64,000 nucleotides of DNA from Comamonadaceae bacterium 2FH (GTDB taxonomy: Bacteria > Pseudomonadota > Gammaproteobacteria > Burkholderiales > Burkholderiaceae_C), in assembly GCA_005503335.1 (NCBI GenBank), contig SCMQ01000009.1, forward strand, positions 1 through 64,000. Reading direction: 5' to 3'. Both the position numbers and the translations under genes were made by a program. The notes under the pieces are model-generated. The model was not told the DNA's origin. It searched no databases and was given only the letters and a program-made list of their open reading frames with translations. Shown piece by piece: positions 30,481-38,794 of this stretch. Positions within the stretch are counted from its first letter, which is position 1. Each line of letters opens with the position of its first letter.

Positions 30481-31041
30481 ATGGCCCTCAAATCCACCAT
30501 CTTCAAGGCCAGCCTGGCCATCGCCGACATAGACCACGGCTACTACGCCGACCACGCGCTGACCCTGGCCCGGCATCCGAGCGAGACCGACGAGCGCATG
30601 ATGGTGCGCCTGCTGGCGCTGGCGCTCCACGCCCACCAGCTGCAGACCGTCTGCCAGGGCGACGGCCAGCTGGCCTTCGGCGCCGGCCTGTCCGATCCCG
30701 AGGACCCCGACCTCTACCTGCGCGACTTCACGGGCCGCACGCGCCTGTGGGTCGAGGTCGGCCAGCCCGAGGACAAGCCGCTGGCCAAGGCCTGCCAGAA
30801 GGCCGACCTGGTCATCGTCTACGCCTTCCACCACGCGGCCGAGGTCTGGTGGCGCGGCATCGCGGGCAAGCTGGCGAAGCTGGACAAGCTGCAGGTCTGG
30901 CGCGTGCCCAGCGAGGCCGCCCAGGCGCTGGCCAGGCTGGCCGAGCGCAGCATGCAGCTGCAGGCCACGGTGCAGGAGGGCACGCTGACGCTCGGCAACG
31001 CGCGCGACAGCGTGCACCTGGAGCTCCAGCGCTGGAAGTGA
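30481..31041 (+). CDS. yaeQ: YaeQ family protein
   Basis: 186 residues matching YaeQ along its full length: MALKSTIFKASLAIADIDHG at the start, ETDERMMVRLLALALHA, and LWVEVGQPEDKPLAKACQKA, a PD-(D/E)XK-nuclease-like core (Glu...Lys). It was once proposed to act on RfaH-dependent transcription; the real function is not settled. It lies 76 bp after purB in the same direction and ends 3 bp before a convergent gene. Confidence 0.9.
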   Translation: MALKSTIFKASLAIADIDHGYYADHALTLARHPSETDERMMVRLLALALHAHQLQTVCQGDGQLAFGAGLSDPEDPDLYLRDFTGRTRLWVEVGQPEDKPLAKACQKADLVIVYAFHHAAEVWWRGIAGKLAKLDKLQVWRVPSEAAQALARLAERSMQLQATVQEGTLTLGNARDSVHLELQRWK

Positions 31042-31044
31042 ATT

Positions 31045-31446
31045 TCAGCCCGCGCGCTCGGCGTAGCGGTTGAAGCGCCAGGCCGTGTCTTCCAGCGTGA
31101 TGCGCCGCCAGGTGGCGCGCTTTTCGGCCGGGCTCATCTCGGGCCACAGCTGCACCTCGTCGAAGCTGCGGCCGCAACCCTTGCAGACCTCGTCGCCCTG
31201 GCTGGTCGAGCAGATCGCGATGCAGGGCGTGTCGGGCGTGGCCGCGTACCAGTCGAGCCAGGCCGCCTTGGCCCGCTGAGGCAGGCTGGCCTCGTCGGCC
31301 TCGTCCTCGCGATGAAACACCATCAGCGCGTACACCTCGGCCAGCGCGCGCAGCTCCGGCGCCAGCGTGACGCCGTCGGGCGAGGGCTTCTTCTGGCGCC
31401 AATGGTTGATCGCGGCCTCGATGTCGGTGATGTGTATGCCTGCCAT
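31045..31446 (-). CDS. DUF3717/DUF1289 domain protein, probable small zinc or Fe-S binding protein
   Basis: 133 residues. The N-terminus (HITDIEAAINHWRQKKPSPD) matches DUF3717. The C-terminal part has the DUF1289 cysteine pattern DTPCIAICSTSQGDEVCKGC followed by GR, and a W-rich end. Four cysteines suggest metal binding. Function unknown. It is convergent with yaeQ, and its start lies 95 bp from the riboswitch of the next gene. Confidence 0.8.
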   Translation of the reverse strand: MAGIHITDIEAAINHWRQKKPSPDGVTLAPELRALAEVYALMVFHREDEADEASLPQRAKAAWLDWYAATPDTPCIAICSTSQGDEVCKGCGRSFDEVQLWPEMSPAEKRATWRRITLEDTAWRFNRYAERAG

Positions 31447-31534
31447 GCTGGGTGTTCCGGGGGAGGGCGATGATAGCGCGGCCGTGCAAATGGGCCTGCA
31501 GCTTGCAAGGAAAACGCCTGGCCTGCTTTAATCG

Positions 31535-31677
31535 CCCCTTCCGAAGGGGAGTAGCTCCCGCCGGCCATGACGTCCCCTCTGCGTCGCGGCCGTCATCGGC
31601 AGGCCGTCATGACGAAGCATCGCTTCCGGTCTGTCGGGCAAGCATGCGCCAAACGCCTTGCCGAGCAAGACCTTCGA
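31535..31677 (+). promoter_or_regulatory. yybP-ykoY (manganese) riboswitch upstream of TerC gene
   Basis: The leader has the two conserved elements of this class: GGGGAGTAGC (31547-31556) and GAGCAAGACC (31663-31672). The closing P1 stem can be checked by eye: CGAAG (31542-31546) pairs with CTTCG (31672-31676). The class binds Mn2+ and often sits before TerC/MntP-type membrane proteins, as here. About 120 bp separates it from the TerC start. That stretch contains GC-rich arms around 31689-31750 that could form the expression platform. Confidence 0.85.
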
Positions 31678-31797
31678 TCCCTGGCCTGATGCGGGCGGGG
31701 TCGAGGTTTGCGCGGCAACCGCCCCTGTGGCGGGCCCTCCCCCGCATGCCTCCGAAAGCCTGCATCCGGTCGCCCACACCTGAACCGGAGATTCCGC

Positions 31798-32487
31798 ATG
31801 GAGCTTTTTTCTGCCGCCTGGTGGTCAGCGTTGCTGGCCATCGTCCTCATCGACCTCGTGCTCGCCGGCGACAACGCCATCGTGATCGCCCTGGCCGCAC
31901 GCAGCCTGCCGCCACAGCTGCAGCGCAAGGCGGTCGTCTGGGGCACGGTCGGCGCCATCGCCGTGCGCTCGCTGATGACGGTGGGCGTGGTCTGGCTGCT
32001 CAAGATCCCGGGCCTCATGCTGGTCGGCGGCCTGGGCCTGCTGTGGATCGCCTACAAGCTGCTCGACGAGGGCGACGGCGACGGGCACTCCGGCCCGGCC
32101 GCGAACACCTTCTGGGGCGCCATGAAGACCATCGTGGTGGCCGACGCGCTGATGGGCGTGGACAACGTGCTGGGCGTGGCGGGCGCCGCCCACGGCGCCT
32201 TCGACCTGGTGGTGATCGGCCTGCTGATCAGCGTGCCCATCGTGGTGTTCGGCAGCTCGGTAGTGCTCAAGCTGGTCGAGCGCTTTCCCATCATCATCCA
32301 TCTGGGCGCGGCCGTGCTGGCCTTCACGGCCGCCAAGATGGTCGTCGGCGAGCCGCTGCTGGACGCGGTGTTCGATCCGCCCGAGCTGATGCACAGCGCG
32401 GCGCGCTGGGCCACCTACACGCTGGCCGTCGCCGGCGTGCTGGGCGCCGGCTGGTGGACCGCCAAGCGGCGACAGCCCGCCGCGTGA
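31798..32487 (+). CDS. TerC family integral membrane protein, probable manganese exporter/handler
   Basis: 229 residues, seven or so helices. The TerC metal motif is VLIDLVLAGDNAIVIALAAR (Asp-Asn near residues 25-26), repeated in the second half as VVADALMGVDNVLGVAGAAH. Proteins controlled by yybP-ykoY riboswitches (MntP, Alx, YkoY) protect against excess Mn2+, and this one carries that riboswitch. Start: GGAG 8 bp before the ATG. A second TerC paralogue at 48835-49542 lacks such a leader. Confidence 0.88.
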   Translation: MELFSAAWWSALLAIVLIDLVLAGDNAIVIALAARSLPPQLQRKAVVWGTVGAIAVRSLMTVGVVWLLKIPGLMLVGGLGLLWIAYKLLDEGDGDGHSGPAANTFWGAMKTIVVADALMGVDNVLGVAGAAHGAFDLVVIGLLISVPIVVFGSSVVLKLVERFPIIIHLGAAVLAFTAAKMVVGEPLLDAVFDPPELMHSAARWATYTLAVAGVLGAGWWTAKRRQPAA

Positions 32488-32520
32488 CGCCCCGGGGCCG
32501 GGGTGCTATGCTCCCCGGCC

Positions 32521-32874
32521 ATGAAACTGATCCTCAAGTGGCTGCTCAGCGCAGCGGCCCTGCTGGCGCTGGCGCAGCTCTACAGCGGGGTGCAGGTGCA
32601 GGGCTTCGCCGCCGCGCTGGTCGCGGCCCTGGTGATCGGCCTGTTCAACACCGTGGTGCGGCCGGTCTTGGTCGTGCTGACCCTGCCGGTGACCGTGGTC
32701 ACGCTGGGCCTGTTCCTGTTCGTGATCAACGCGCTGATGTTCTGGGCCGCCTCGGGCCTGCTCGAGGGCTTCCAGGTCAGCGGCTTCGGCGCCGCGCTGC
32801 TGGGCTCGCTGATCTACTCGCTGTTCGGCCTGCTGATCGACTCAGCGCTCGAGCGCCTGCTCCCGCAGGGCTGA
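32521..32874 (+). CDS. Phage-holin-4-2 family small membrane protein
   Basis: 117 residues, four transmembrane helices (starting MKLILKWLLSAAALLALAQL). GLFNTVVRPVLVVLTLPVTV is the signature of this widespread chromosomal family. Despite the name it is not evidence of a prophage: it is common in non-phage contexts and no phage genes are near. The role is unknown, probably envelope-related. Its 3' end overlaps the convergent M48 protease gene by 33 bp. Confidence 0.8.
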   Translation: MKLILKWLLSAAALLALAQLYSGVQVQGFAAALVAALVIGLFNTVVRPVLVVLTLPVTVVTLGLFLFVINALMFWAASGLLEGFQVSGFGAALLGSLIYSLFGLLIDSALERLLPQG

Positions 32875-34440
32875 TTCCGCCAGCCGCAGCCGGGTGTCGA
32901 CGATGGACGCCTCGATGTGGTCGCCGGGCTGGCCGGGTCCCTGGCGGTACAGCGCCTGGGCGGCCCTGAAACGGTCCACCGCCGCGGCGTAGTCGAGCTG
33001 CGCCAGCCGGGCCTCGCCCTCGGCGCGGATCGCGCGCAAGCCCTGGCCCTGCGCCGCGTGGGCCGCGGCCAGCAGCTGCCAGGCCGAGGCGTCGCGCGGG
33101 TGGCTGAGCACCCAGGGCTGCAGCCGCGCGGCCGCCTCGGCCGCCTGCCCGCCGCGCGTGCGCAGCTGGGCCCACAGGAACAACTCGGGCCGCGCCGGCG
33201 AGGCATCGCCGGACGCACCCAGCAGCTGCGCGGCCCGCCCCAGATCGCCCGCCTGCAGCGCGACCTCGGCCCCCAGCAGCCGCGCCTGGCGCGCGCCCTG
33301 CGGCTGCGCCGCCGCCAGCGGTACCAGGCGCGCCGCGAACGCCGCGGCGCGCGGCAGATCGTTCAGCTGCAGGCTGGCCAGCGCCGCCGCGTAGAGCACG
33401 GCCGCCCGGCGCGGCACGGCCAGGCCCGCGAAGCCCGGTGTCTCCGCCTCGGCCACCCAGCCGCGCAGCACGTCCACGCCGGGCCGGGCCAGCACGCGCG
33501 CACGCGCCGCCACCATGGCCTGCTCGAGGTCCGGCGGCGGGGCGGCACGCGGCGCGCCCAGCGGCTGGCGCGCCTGCATGTCGGCGATGCGCTCGGTGGT
33601 CAGCGGGTGGCTGCGCAGGTAGGGGAAGGCGCCGTTGTCGTTCAGGCGCGAGGCTTGCTGCAGCTTCTCGAACATGCCTACGAAGCCCTCGGCCGCGAAG
33701 CCGGCCTGGGTCAGCACGCCGAACCCGATGCGGTCGGCCTCGCGCTCCATGTCGCGCGAGAAATTGAGCTGGCTCTGCGCCGCCACCGCCTGCCCGCCCA
33801 CCACCACGGCCTGCGCCGCCTGGGGGTTCTTGGAGGCCGCCAGGGCGCCCAGGATCATGGCCCCGAGCAGCCAGGGCGCCTGCCGGTCCTGCTGCGCGAT
33901 CAGGCGCGAGATATGGCGCTGCGTGACATGGCTGAGCTCGTGCGCCAGCACCGCCGCCAGCTCGTCGCGCCGCGTGACGGCGCCGATCAGGCCCAGGTGC
34001 ACGCCCAGGTAGCCGCCGGGCAAGGCGAAGGCGTTGATCGTGCGGTCGCGCCCGAGCAGAATCTCCCAGGCGAAACGCTCCTCCAGCTCGGACGTGAGCT
34101 CGCCGCGCTGGCGCGCGGCCGCCAGCAGCGGCTGCCACAGGCCCTGCACGTACTCGGCCAGCACCGCGTCGTCGAGGTAGTCGGGGTCGCGGTACAGCTC
34201 GCGCGCGATGCGCTCGCCGAGCTTGCGCTCGGCGCCCAGCGTCATCTCGCCGCCGTCGCCCAGCGTGGGCAGCGCCGCCGCCCTGGGCTGGGCCGGCGCC
34301 GGTCCGGCGGACAGCAGCGACAAGGCCAGCAGCAGGCCGCCGGCCAGTCGCGGCAGGCGCCCCGGAGGACGCGGTGGGCAGTTGCGAAGTCTCAAGGTGG
34401 ATTCAACGGCGGCGCACAGGTGCTGCCAGCATAAGCGCAC
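32842..34440 (-). CDS. M48 family metalloprotease with TPR domain (BepA/YfgC-like)
   Basis: About 532 residues. N-terminal signal sequence (LAGGLLLALSLLSAGPAPAQ). M48 peptidase domain with zinc motif VLAHELSHVTQRH near residue 165 and the downstream glutamate in NFSRDMEREADRIGFGVL. The C-terminal half is Ala/Leu/Arg-rich tetratricopeptide-like. BepA-type periplasmic proteases maintain outer-membrane proteins such as LptD. The start is uncertain: GTG at 34440 gives the longest protein, TTG at 34395 gives a normal-length signal peptide, and neither has a clear Shine-Dalgarno. Divergent from moaC. Confidence 0.88.
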   Translation of the reverse strand: MRLCWQHLCAAVESTLRLRNCPPRPPGRLPRLAGGLLLALSLLSAGPAPAQPRAAALPTLGDGGEMTLGAERKLGERIARELYRDPDYLDDAVLAEYVQGLWQPLLAAARQRGELTSELEERFAWEILLGRDRTINAFALPGGYLGVHLGLIGAVTRRDELAAVLAHELSHVTQRHISRLIAQQDRQAPWLLGAMILGALAASKNPQAAQAVVVGGQAVAAQSQLNFSRDMEREADRIGFGVLTQAGFAAEGFVGMFEKLQQASRLNDNGAFPYLRSHPLTTERIADMQARQPLGAPRAAPPPDLEQAMVAARARVLARPGVDVLRGWVAEAETPGFAGLAVPRRAAVLYAAALASLQLNDLPRAAAFAARLVPLAAAQPQGARQARLLGAEVALQAGDLGRAAQLLGASGDASPARPELFLWAQLRTRGGQAAEAAARLQPWVLSHPRDASAWQLLAAAHAAQGQGLRAIRAEGEARLAQLDYAAAVDRFRAAQALYRQGPGQPGDHIEASIVDTRLRLAESALREQALER

Positions 34441-34507
34441 ATGGCCGTATCATGCGCGAACGAGATGAAGCTCTTGTAAACGGTTTTTTCCACTGGCCCG
34501 CTGCCGC

Positions 34508-34999
34508 ATGAACACCCCCGCATCGCCCCTCACCCATTTCGACGCGCAAGGCCAGGCCCACATGGTCGATGTGGGCGCCAAGCCCGCGACGCATCGCGTG
34601 GCTGTGGCCCAGGGCCGCATCGAGATGCAGCCCGCCACGCTGGCGCTGATCCAGAGCGGCAACGCCAAGAAGGGCGATGTGCTGGGCATCGCGCGCATCG
34701 CCGGCATCCAGGCGGCCAAGAAGACCAGCGACCTGATCCCGCTGTGCCACCCGCTGGCGCTGACCCGCATCGCGCTCGACTTCGCCACCGAATCCTCGCC
34801 CACGGCAGCCGTGGAATGCACAGCGACCGTCGAAACCGTGGGCCCGACCGGGGTGGAGATGGAAGCCCTGACCGCCGTGCAGGTGGCCCTGCTGACCATT
34901 TATGACATGTGCAAGGCCGCCGACCGCGGCATGACCATCACCGGCGTGCGCCTGCGCGAGAAGCATGGCGGCAAGTCGGGCAGCTTCGTGAATCCCTGA
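34508..34999 (+). CDS. moaC: Cyclic pyranopterin monophosphate synthase
   Basis: 163 residues. [20 protein letters not shown] start, [18 protein letters not shown] near residue 78 with the active-site His, [20 protein letters not shown], and [12 protein letters not shown] near the end: all conserved MoaC blocks. It converts the MoaA product into cyclic pyranopterin monophosphate in molybdenum cofactor synthesis. It stands alone here, with no other moa genes nearby. Confidence 0.95.
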   Translation: MNTPASPLTHFDAQGQAHMVDVGAKPATHRVAVAQGRIEMQPATLALIQSGNAKKGDVLGIARIAGIQAAKKTSDLIPLCHPLALTRIALDFATESSPTAAVECTATVETVGPTGVEMEALTAVQVALLTIYDMCKAADRGMTITGVRLREKHGGKSGSFVNP

Positions 35000-35011
35000 G
35001 CGGGGCAACGG

Positions 35012-35031
35012 CCACGCCCTGCCGGGCGTGG
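35012..35031. terminator. Hairpin between convergent moaC and REC-GGDEF-EAL genes
   Basis: CCACGCCC (35012-35019), loop TGCC, GGGCGTGG (35024-35031): a perfect 8 bp stem in the 38 bp gap between convergent stops. No T run on either side, so a terminator role is only likely, not shown. Confidence 0.4.
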
Positions 35032-35037
35032 GGCGGA

Positions 35038-36834
35038 TCACGCCGCGCGTGCCAGGCGCATGCTGGGCAGCTGGTCGGCCGGCATGGGCCGGCCGTAGAG
35101 CCAGCCCTGGGCCAGGTCGCAGCCCAGCGCCTGCAGCGCGGTGGCCTCGGCGCCGGTCTCGACCCCCTCGGCCACGACTTCCAGGTGCAAGGCTTTGCCC
35201 ATGGCCACCACGGTGCGGGCCAGCGACTGGGCGTCGTCGTTGGCCGCCATGCCGTGCACGAAGGCGCGGTCGATCTTGAGCGTGTTGACCGGCAGGTTGC
35301 GCAGGTAGGCCAGCGACGAGTAGCCGGTGCCGAAGTCGTCGATCGCCAGGCGCACGCCCAGCGCGCGCAAGCGGTTGAGCTCCTCGAGCACATAGCCGAA
35401 GTCGGCCATGATCGCGCTCTCGGTGATCTCGAGCTCCAGCATCTCGGGCGCCACGCCGGCGCGCGCGATCAGCAGCCGCACCTGGTCGGACAGCGAATCG
35501 CCGCGCGAGCGCATGAGCTCGAACTGGCGCGCCGAGACGTTGACGGCCACCGCCATCTGGCGGCCCGCTTCGGCCGACCAGCGCGCCACGTCGCTCAAGG
35601 CCTGCTCGATCGCCCACAGGCCCAGCTCGGCGATCAGGCCGGTTTCCTCGGCCAGCGGGATGAAGCGCATCGGCGGCACCGGGCCGAACTCCGGGTGGTT
35701 CCAACGCATCAGGGCCTCGGCGCCGACCACGGCGTTCTCGGTCCAGCTGTACTTGGGCTGGTAATGCAGCGCGATCTCGCCGCGCGCCAGGGCCCCGCGC
35801 AACGCCTTTTCCAGCCGGTGGCGCTTGGCGATCTCGCCTTCCTGCGCAAGGCTGAAACGGGTCAGCGGCGGCTTGGTGCTGAACAGGCCGCTGGCCAGGG
35901 CCAGGCTGGCGCGCCGCAGCAGCTCGCCGCTGGCGCTGCCATGGGCCGGGGCCTGCACGACGCCGAAACGGGCGTCGAGCAACATTTCGTAACCGCCCAC
36001 CGCCAGGGGACGGGCGATGCAGTCGAGAACGCGCGCGCGCAGCCGCTCCAAGGCCGCCTCCGACTCGGCGTCGTCGACCACGATGACGAACTTGGCGCTG
36101 CGCCAGTGGGTCAACCACACACCCAGGGGCGCCAGCGCCTGCTGCAGCAGCTTCGCCGCGGCGCTCAGCACCTGCTCGCCGAAGGTGTGGCCCTCCAGGT
36201 TGTCCAGGCGCCGGTGGCCCGCCAGCTCGAGCAGCACCAGGGAGAACCGGGTCTCGGGCTCGGCCAGCCGCGCGTCCAGGCATTCCAGCAGCGCATGGGC
36301 ATTGGGCAGACCGGTCAGGGTGTCGTGACTGGCCAGGTAGGCCAGGTGGCGCTTGCGCTCGCTCAGCTCGGCCGTGCGCTCGGCGACCAGGATCTCCAGC
36401 CGCTCAGCCTCGATGCGGCGGTGGTTGTGCAGCGCACGCACCTCGAGCAGGTTGCGGATGCGCAGCAACACCTCGCCCGCATCGAAGGGCTTGGACACGA
36501 AATCGCGCGCGCCGGCCTCGAGCGCGGCGAGCCGCGTCGGATGGTCGGCGTGTGCTGTCAGCACCAGCACCGGCAGGTATTCGTCACCCTGCAGGCGCTC
36601 GCGCAGCGCGCGCATCACGGCGAAGCCGTCCATGCCGGGCATGCGGATGTCGAGCAGGATCAGGTCGTGCTGGCCCTGGACGAAGCGCTCGACCGCCTCG
36701 AAGGGGTTGGTGGTGGACTCGAGATCGCTAAAGCCCGCGTCGTCGAGGATGTCGACCAGCAGGGCCACGTTGGTCGGGTTGTCGTCGACGATCAGGATGC
36801 GCGCGTCGGTATGGGGCTGGTCGGGAAGAATCAT
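35038..36834 (-). CDS. Response regulator with degenerate GGDEF and EAL domains (c-di-GMP phosphodiesterase)
   Basis: 598 residues. Receiver domain 11-130 (phospho-Asp in LILLDIRMPGMDG, Lys in VSKPFDAGE). A GGDEF-like domain (about 165-310) starts HDTLTGLPNAHAL, but its active-site loop reads HWRSAKFVIVV instead of GGDEF, so it should not make c-di-GMP. A full EAL domain follows (about 335-590) with GAEALMRWNHPEFG, ELEITESAIM, IDDFGTGYSSLAYL and VAEGVE, the catalytic set of an active phosphodiesterase. Probably phosphorylated by the hybrid kinase whose stop overlaps its start (ATGA). Confidence 0.9.
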   Translation of the reverse strand: MILPDQPHTDARILIVDDNPTNVALLVDILDDAGFSDLESTTNPFEAVERFVQGQHDLILLDIRMPGMDGFAVMRALRERLQGDEYLPVLVLTAHADHPTRLAALEAGARDFVSKPFDAGEVLLRIRNLLEVRALHNHRRIEAERLEILVAERTAELSERKRHLAYLASHDTLTGLPNAHALLECLDARLAEPETRFSLVLLELAGHRRLDNLEGHTFGEQVLSAAAKLLQQALAPLGVWLTHWRSAKFVIVVDDAESEAALERLRARVLDCIARPLAVGGYEMLLDARFGVVQAPAHGSASGELLRRASLALASGLFSTKPPLTRFSLAQEGEIAKRHRLEKALRGALARGEIALHYQPKYSWTENAVVGAEALMRWNHPEFGPVPPMRFIPLAEETGLIAELGLWAIEQALSDVARWSAEAGRQMAVAVNVSARQFELMRSRGDSLSDQVRLLIARAGVAPEMLELEITESAIMADFGYVLEELNRLRALGVRLAIDDFGTGYSSLAYLRNLPVNTLKIDRAFVHGMAANDDAQSLARTVVAMGKALHLEVVAEGVETGAEATALQALGCDLAQGWLYGRPMPADQLPSMRLARAA

Positions 36835-38561
36835 GCGCCGTCTCCCGGTAAGAACTGCTCGAGGGTCAGCAGCAGCTCGGCCACGTTCACCGGCTTGGCC
36901 AGGTAGGCGGCAAACACTTTTTCGTGCTCGGCGCGGGTGGCGCTCGAGCCCGGCACGCTGGCGGACAGGGCGATCACCGGGACGGCGGCCGTCTGCGGCA
37001 GGCGCTTGAGCTGGCGCGCGGCGTCCAGGCCGCTCATGCCCGGCAGGTTGATGTCCATGAGGACCAGGTCGGGCTTGCGGCTGCGCGCGAGCTCGATGCC
37101 CAGCTCGGCGCTCGGCGCGGAAATCAGCTCGAGGTTGTCGGTCTCGGCGATCAGCTCACGCATCAGCGTCAGGTTGGCAGGGTTGTCCTCGACGTACAGC
37201 AGCAGGCGCGAGGCGCGCTGGGTCAGTCCGGTCAGGCCGTTCAGCGCCAGGGCCGCGCCCGCGCCGGCCAGCGGCTCGCCGCCGCTGGCCAGCGGGAACA
37301 CCACGGTGAAGACCGAGCCCACGCCCAGTGTGCTCTCGAACGAGATGCGGCCGTGCATCTGCTGGACCAGGCGCTGCGTGATCGTGAGGCCGATGCCCGT
37401 GCCTTCCGGCCCGCCCGACTCCTGGCCCAGGCGGCTGAAGGGCTTGAACAGCTCGGCCTGGCGCTCCAGCGGAATGCCGGCGCCGGTGTCGCGCACCTCG
37501 ATGCTCACGCCCTGCTGGTCGGCCAGCGCGCTGATCACCACCGAGCCGCCGTCGCGGTTGTACTTGATCGCGTTGCTCAGCAGGTTCAGCAGCACCTGCT
37601 TGCCGCGCGTGAAGTCGAGCGCCGCCGCCGGCAGGCGCGGGTCGATGCGGGCGCGCAGCACGATGCCGCGGCGCTCGGCCATGGCGCGCAGCATCAGCAG
37701 GCAATCGTCGATCAGGGGGCCGACCGCCACGCTTTCGATCGACAGGTGGAGCTGGCCGGCCTCGATGCGCGCCAGGTCCAGTACCTCGTTGATCAGCTTC
37801 AGCAGGTGCTCGCCGCTCTTGACGATGTGCTCGGCCTGGCCGCGCTGGCGCTCGGACAGCGGCTCGCGCCGGCTGTTCATCAGCAGCTGGGCGAAGCCGA
37901 GCACGGCGTTGAGCGGCGTGCGCAGCTCATGGCTCATGCTGGAGAGGAACTCGCTCTTGGCCTGGTTGGCGCGCTCGGCCTCCTCCTTGGCGGCCACCAG
38001 CTCGAGGCGCTGGCGCTCGGCCTCGCGCTCGAACTGCCGGGCATGCTCGAACCCGTCCTTGAGCTCGGCGGCCTGACGCGCCAGCTCGAGCTCGTTGACC
38101 ACCAGGGCCGCGAGCTCGCGCAAGGTCTCGAGGTCCTGCTCGGAAAATTCGCGTGGCGCCTTGTCGACCACGCACAGGGTTCCCAGCGCATGGCCGCTGG
38201 CCACCACCAGGGGCACGCCGGCGTAGGCACGGATGCCGGGAAAACCGGTCACCAGGGGGTTGTCGACAAAGCGCGGGTCCTGCAGCGTGTCGGGCACGAC
38301 CATCGGCTGGCCCGCGTGCACCGTGTGCGCGCAAAGCGAGATGTCACGCGGGTAGGACGCGTTGCCCAGCCGCACCGAAGCCTTCAGCCATTGCCGGTCC
38401 GCGGCCACGATGGACACCATGGCGTAGGGCAGCGCGAAGACCCGTTGCGCCAGACGGCAGATGCGGTCCAGGGCCGGGTCATTCGGGGTGTCCAGCACCC
38501 GATAGGCCTCCAGCTCGGCCAGCCGATCAGCATCGTTGGTTGGTATCGGAGCCCGGATCAT
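36831..38561 (-). CDS. GAF-domain hybrid histidine kinase with C-terminal receiver
   Basis: 576 residues, no membrane helix. N-terminal GAF domain (about 25-165; VSIVAADRQWLKASVRLG, ISLCAHTV), coiled coil (about 165-200), dimerisation H-box SSMSHELRTPLNAVLGFAQL, HATPase with NLLSNAIKYN and GTGIGLTITQRL, then a receiver (about 435-570) with phospho-Asp in LVLMDINLPGMSG. It senses a cytoplasmic cue and probably passes phosphate to the downstream receiver-GGDEF-EAL protein, translated from an overlapping start. It heads a two-gene operon; 233 bp separates it from the diguanylate cyclase gene upstream. Confidence 0.88.
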   Translation of the reverse strand: MIRAPIPTNDADRLAELEAYRVLDTPNDPALDRICRLAQRVFALPYAMVSIVAADRQWLKASVRLGNASYPRDISLCAHTVHAGQPMVVPDTLQDPRFVDNPLVTGFPGIRAYAGVPLVVASGHALGTLCVVDKAPREFSEQDLETLRELAALVVNELELARQAAELKDGFEHARQFEREAERQRLELVAAKEEAERANQAKSEFLSSMSHELRTPLNAVLGFAQLLMNSRREPLSERQRGQAEHIVKSGEHLLKLINEVLDLARIEAGQLHLSIESVAVGPLIDDCLLMLRAMAERRGIVLRARIDPRLPAAALDFTRGKQVLLNLLSNAIKYNRDGGSVVISALADQQGVSIEVRDTGAGIPLERQAELFKPFSRLGQESGGPEGTGIGLTITQRLVQQMHGRISFESTLGVGSVFTVVFPLASGGEPLAGAGAALALNGLTGLTQRASRLLLYVEDNPANLTLMRELIAETDNLELISAPSAELGIELARSRKPDLVLMDINLPGMSGLDAARQLKRLPQTAAVPVIALSASVPGSSATRAEHEKVFAAYLAKPVNVAELLLTLEQFLPGDGA

Positions 38562-38703
38562 GCAGCAAAGCGGTCCCTGTAGGTCAAACGACGAGCGCCG
38601 TTCTTGGGCGGTCCGGCGCGGTTACACCGACAACGCGGCCGAGAGACGGTGTAATGCATATTGCCACACTTGTATCAAGATCCTACTGTTTTAGGCGAAA
38701 GCA

Positions 38704-38723
38704 GCGTGGCGTATCCGCCACGC
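38704..38723 (-). terminator. Probable terminator hairpin after the diguanylate cyclase gene
   Basis: GCGTGGCG (38704-38711), loop TATC, CGCCACGC (38716-38723): a perfect stem about 70 bp beyond the cyclase stop on the minus strand, followed there by a short T-containing stretch (GCTTTCGCC). It would separate the pilin-led operon from the two-gene operon after it. The rest of 38562-38794 is relatively AT-rich and shows no gene; it should carry the promoter of the GAF kinase gene. Confidence 0.45.
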
Positions 38724-38794
38724 CCGGCGTGCCAGCAGGCCCTGCAGCGCGGGTACGGGGGTCGGTTCCGCGACCAAGCTTACGCTGGCGAACG

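Noticed and set aside
32521-32874. Holin-like protein as sign of a prophage
   Set aside because: The family is common on chromosomes outside phages, and no phage genes, integrase or att repeats are nearby.
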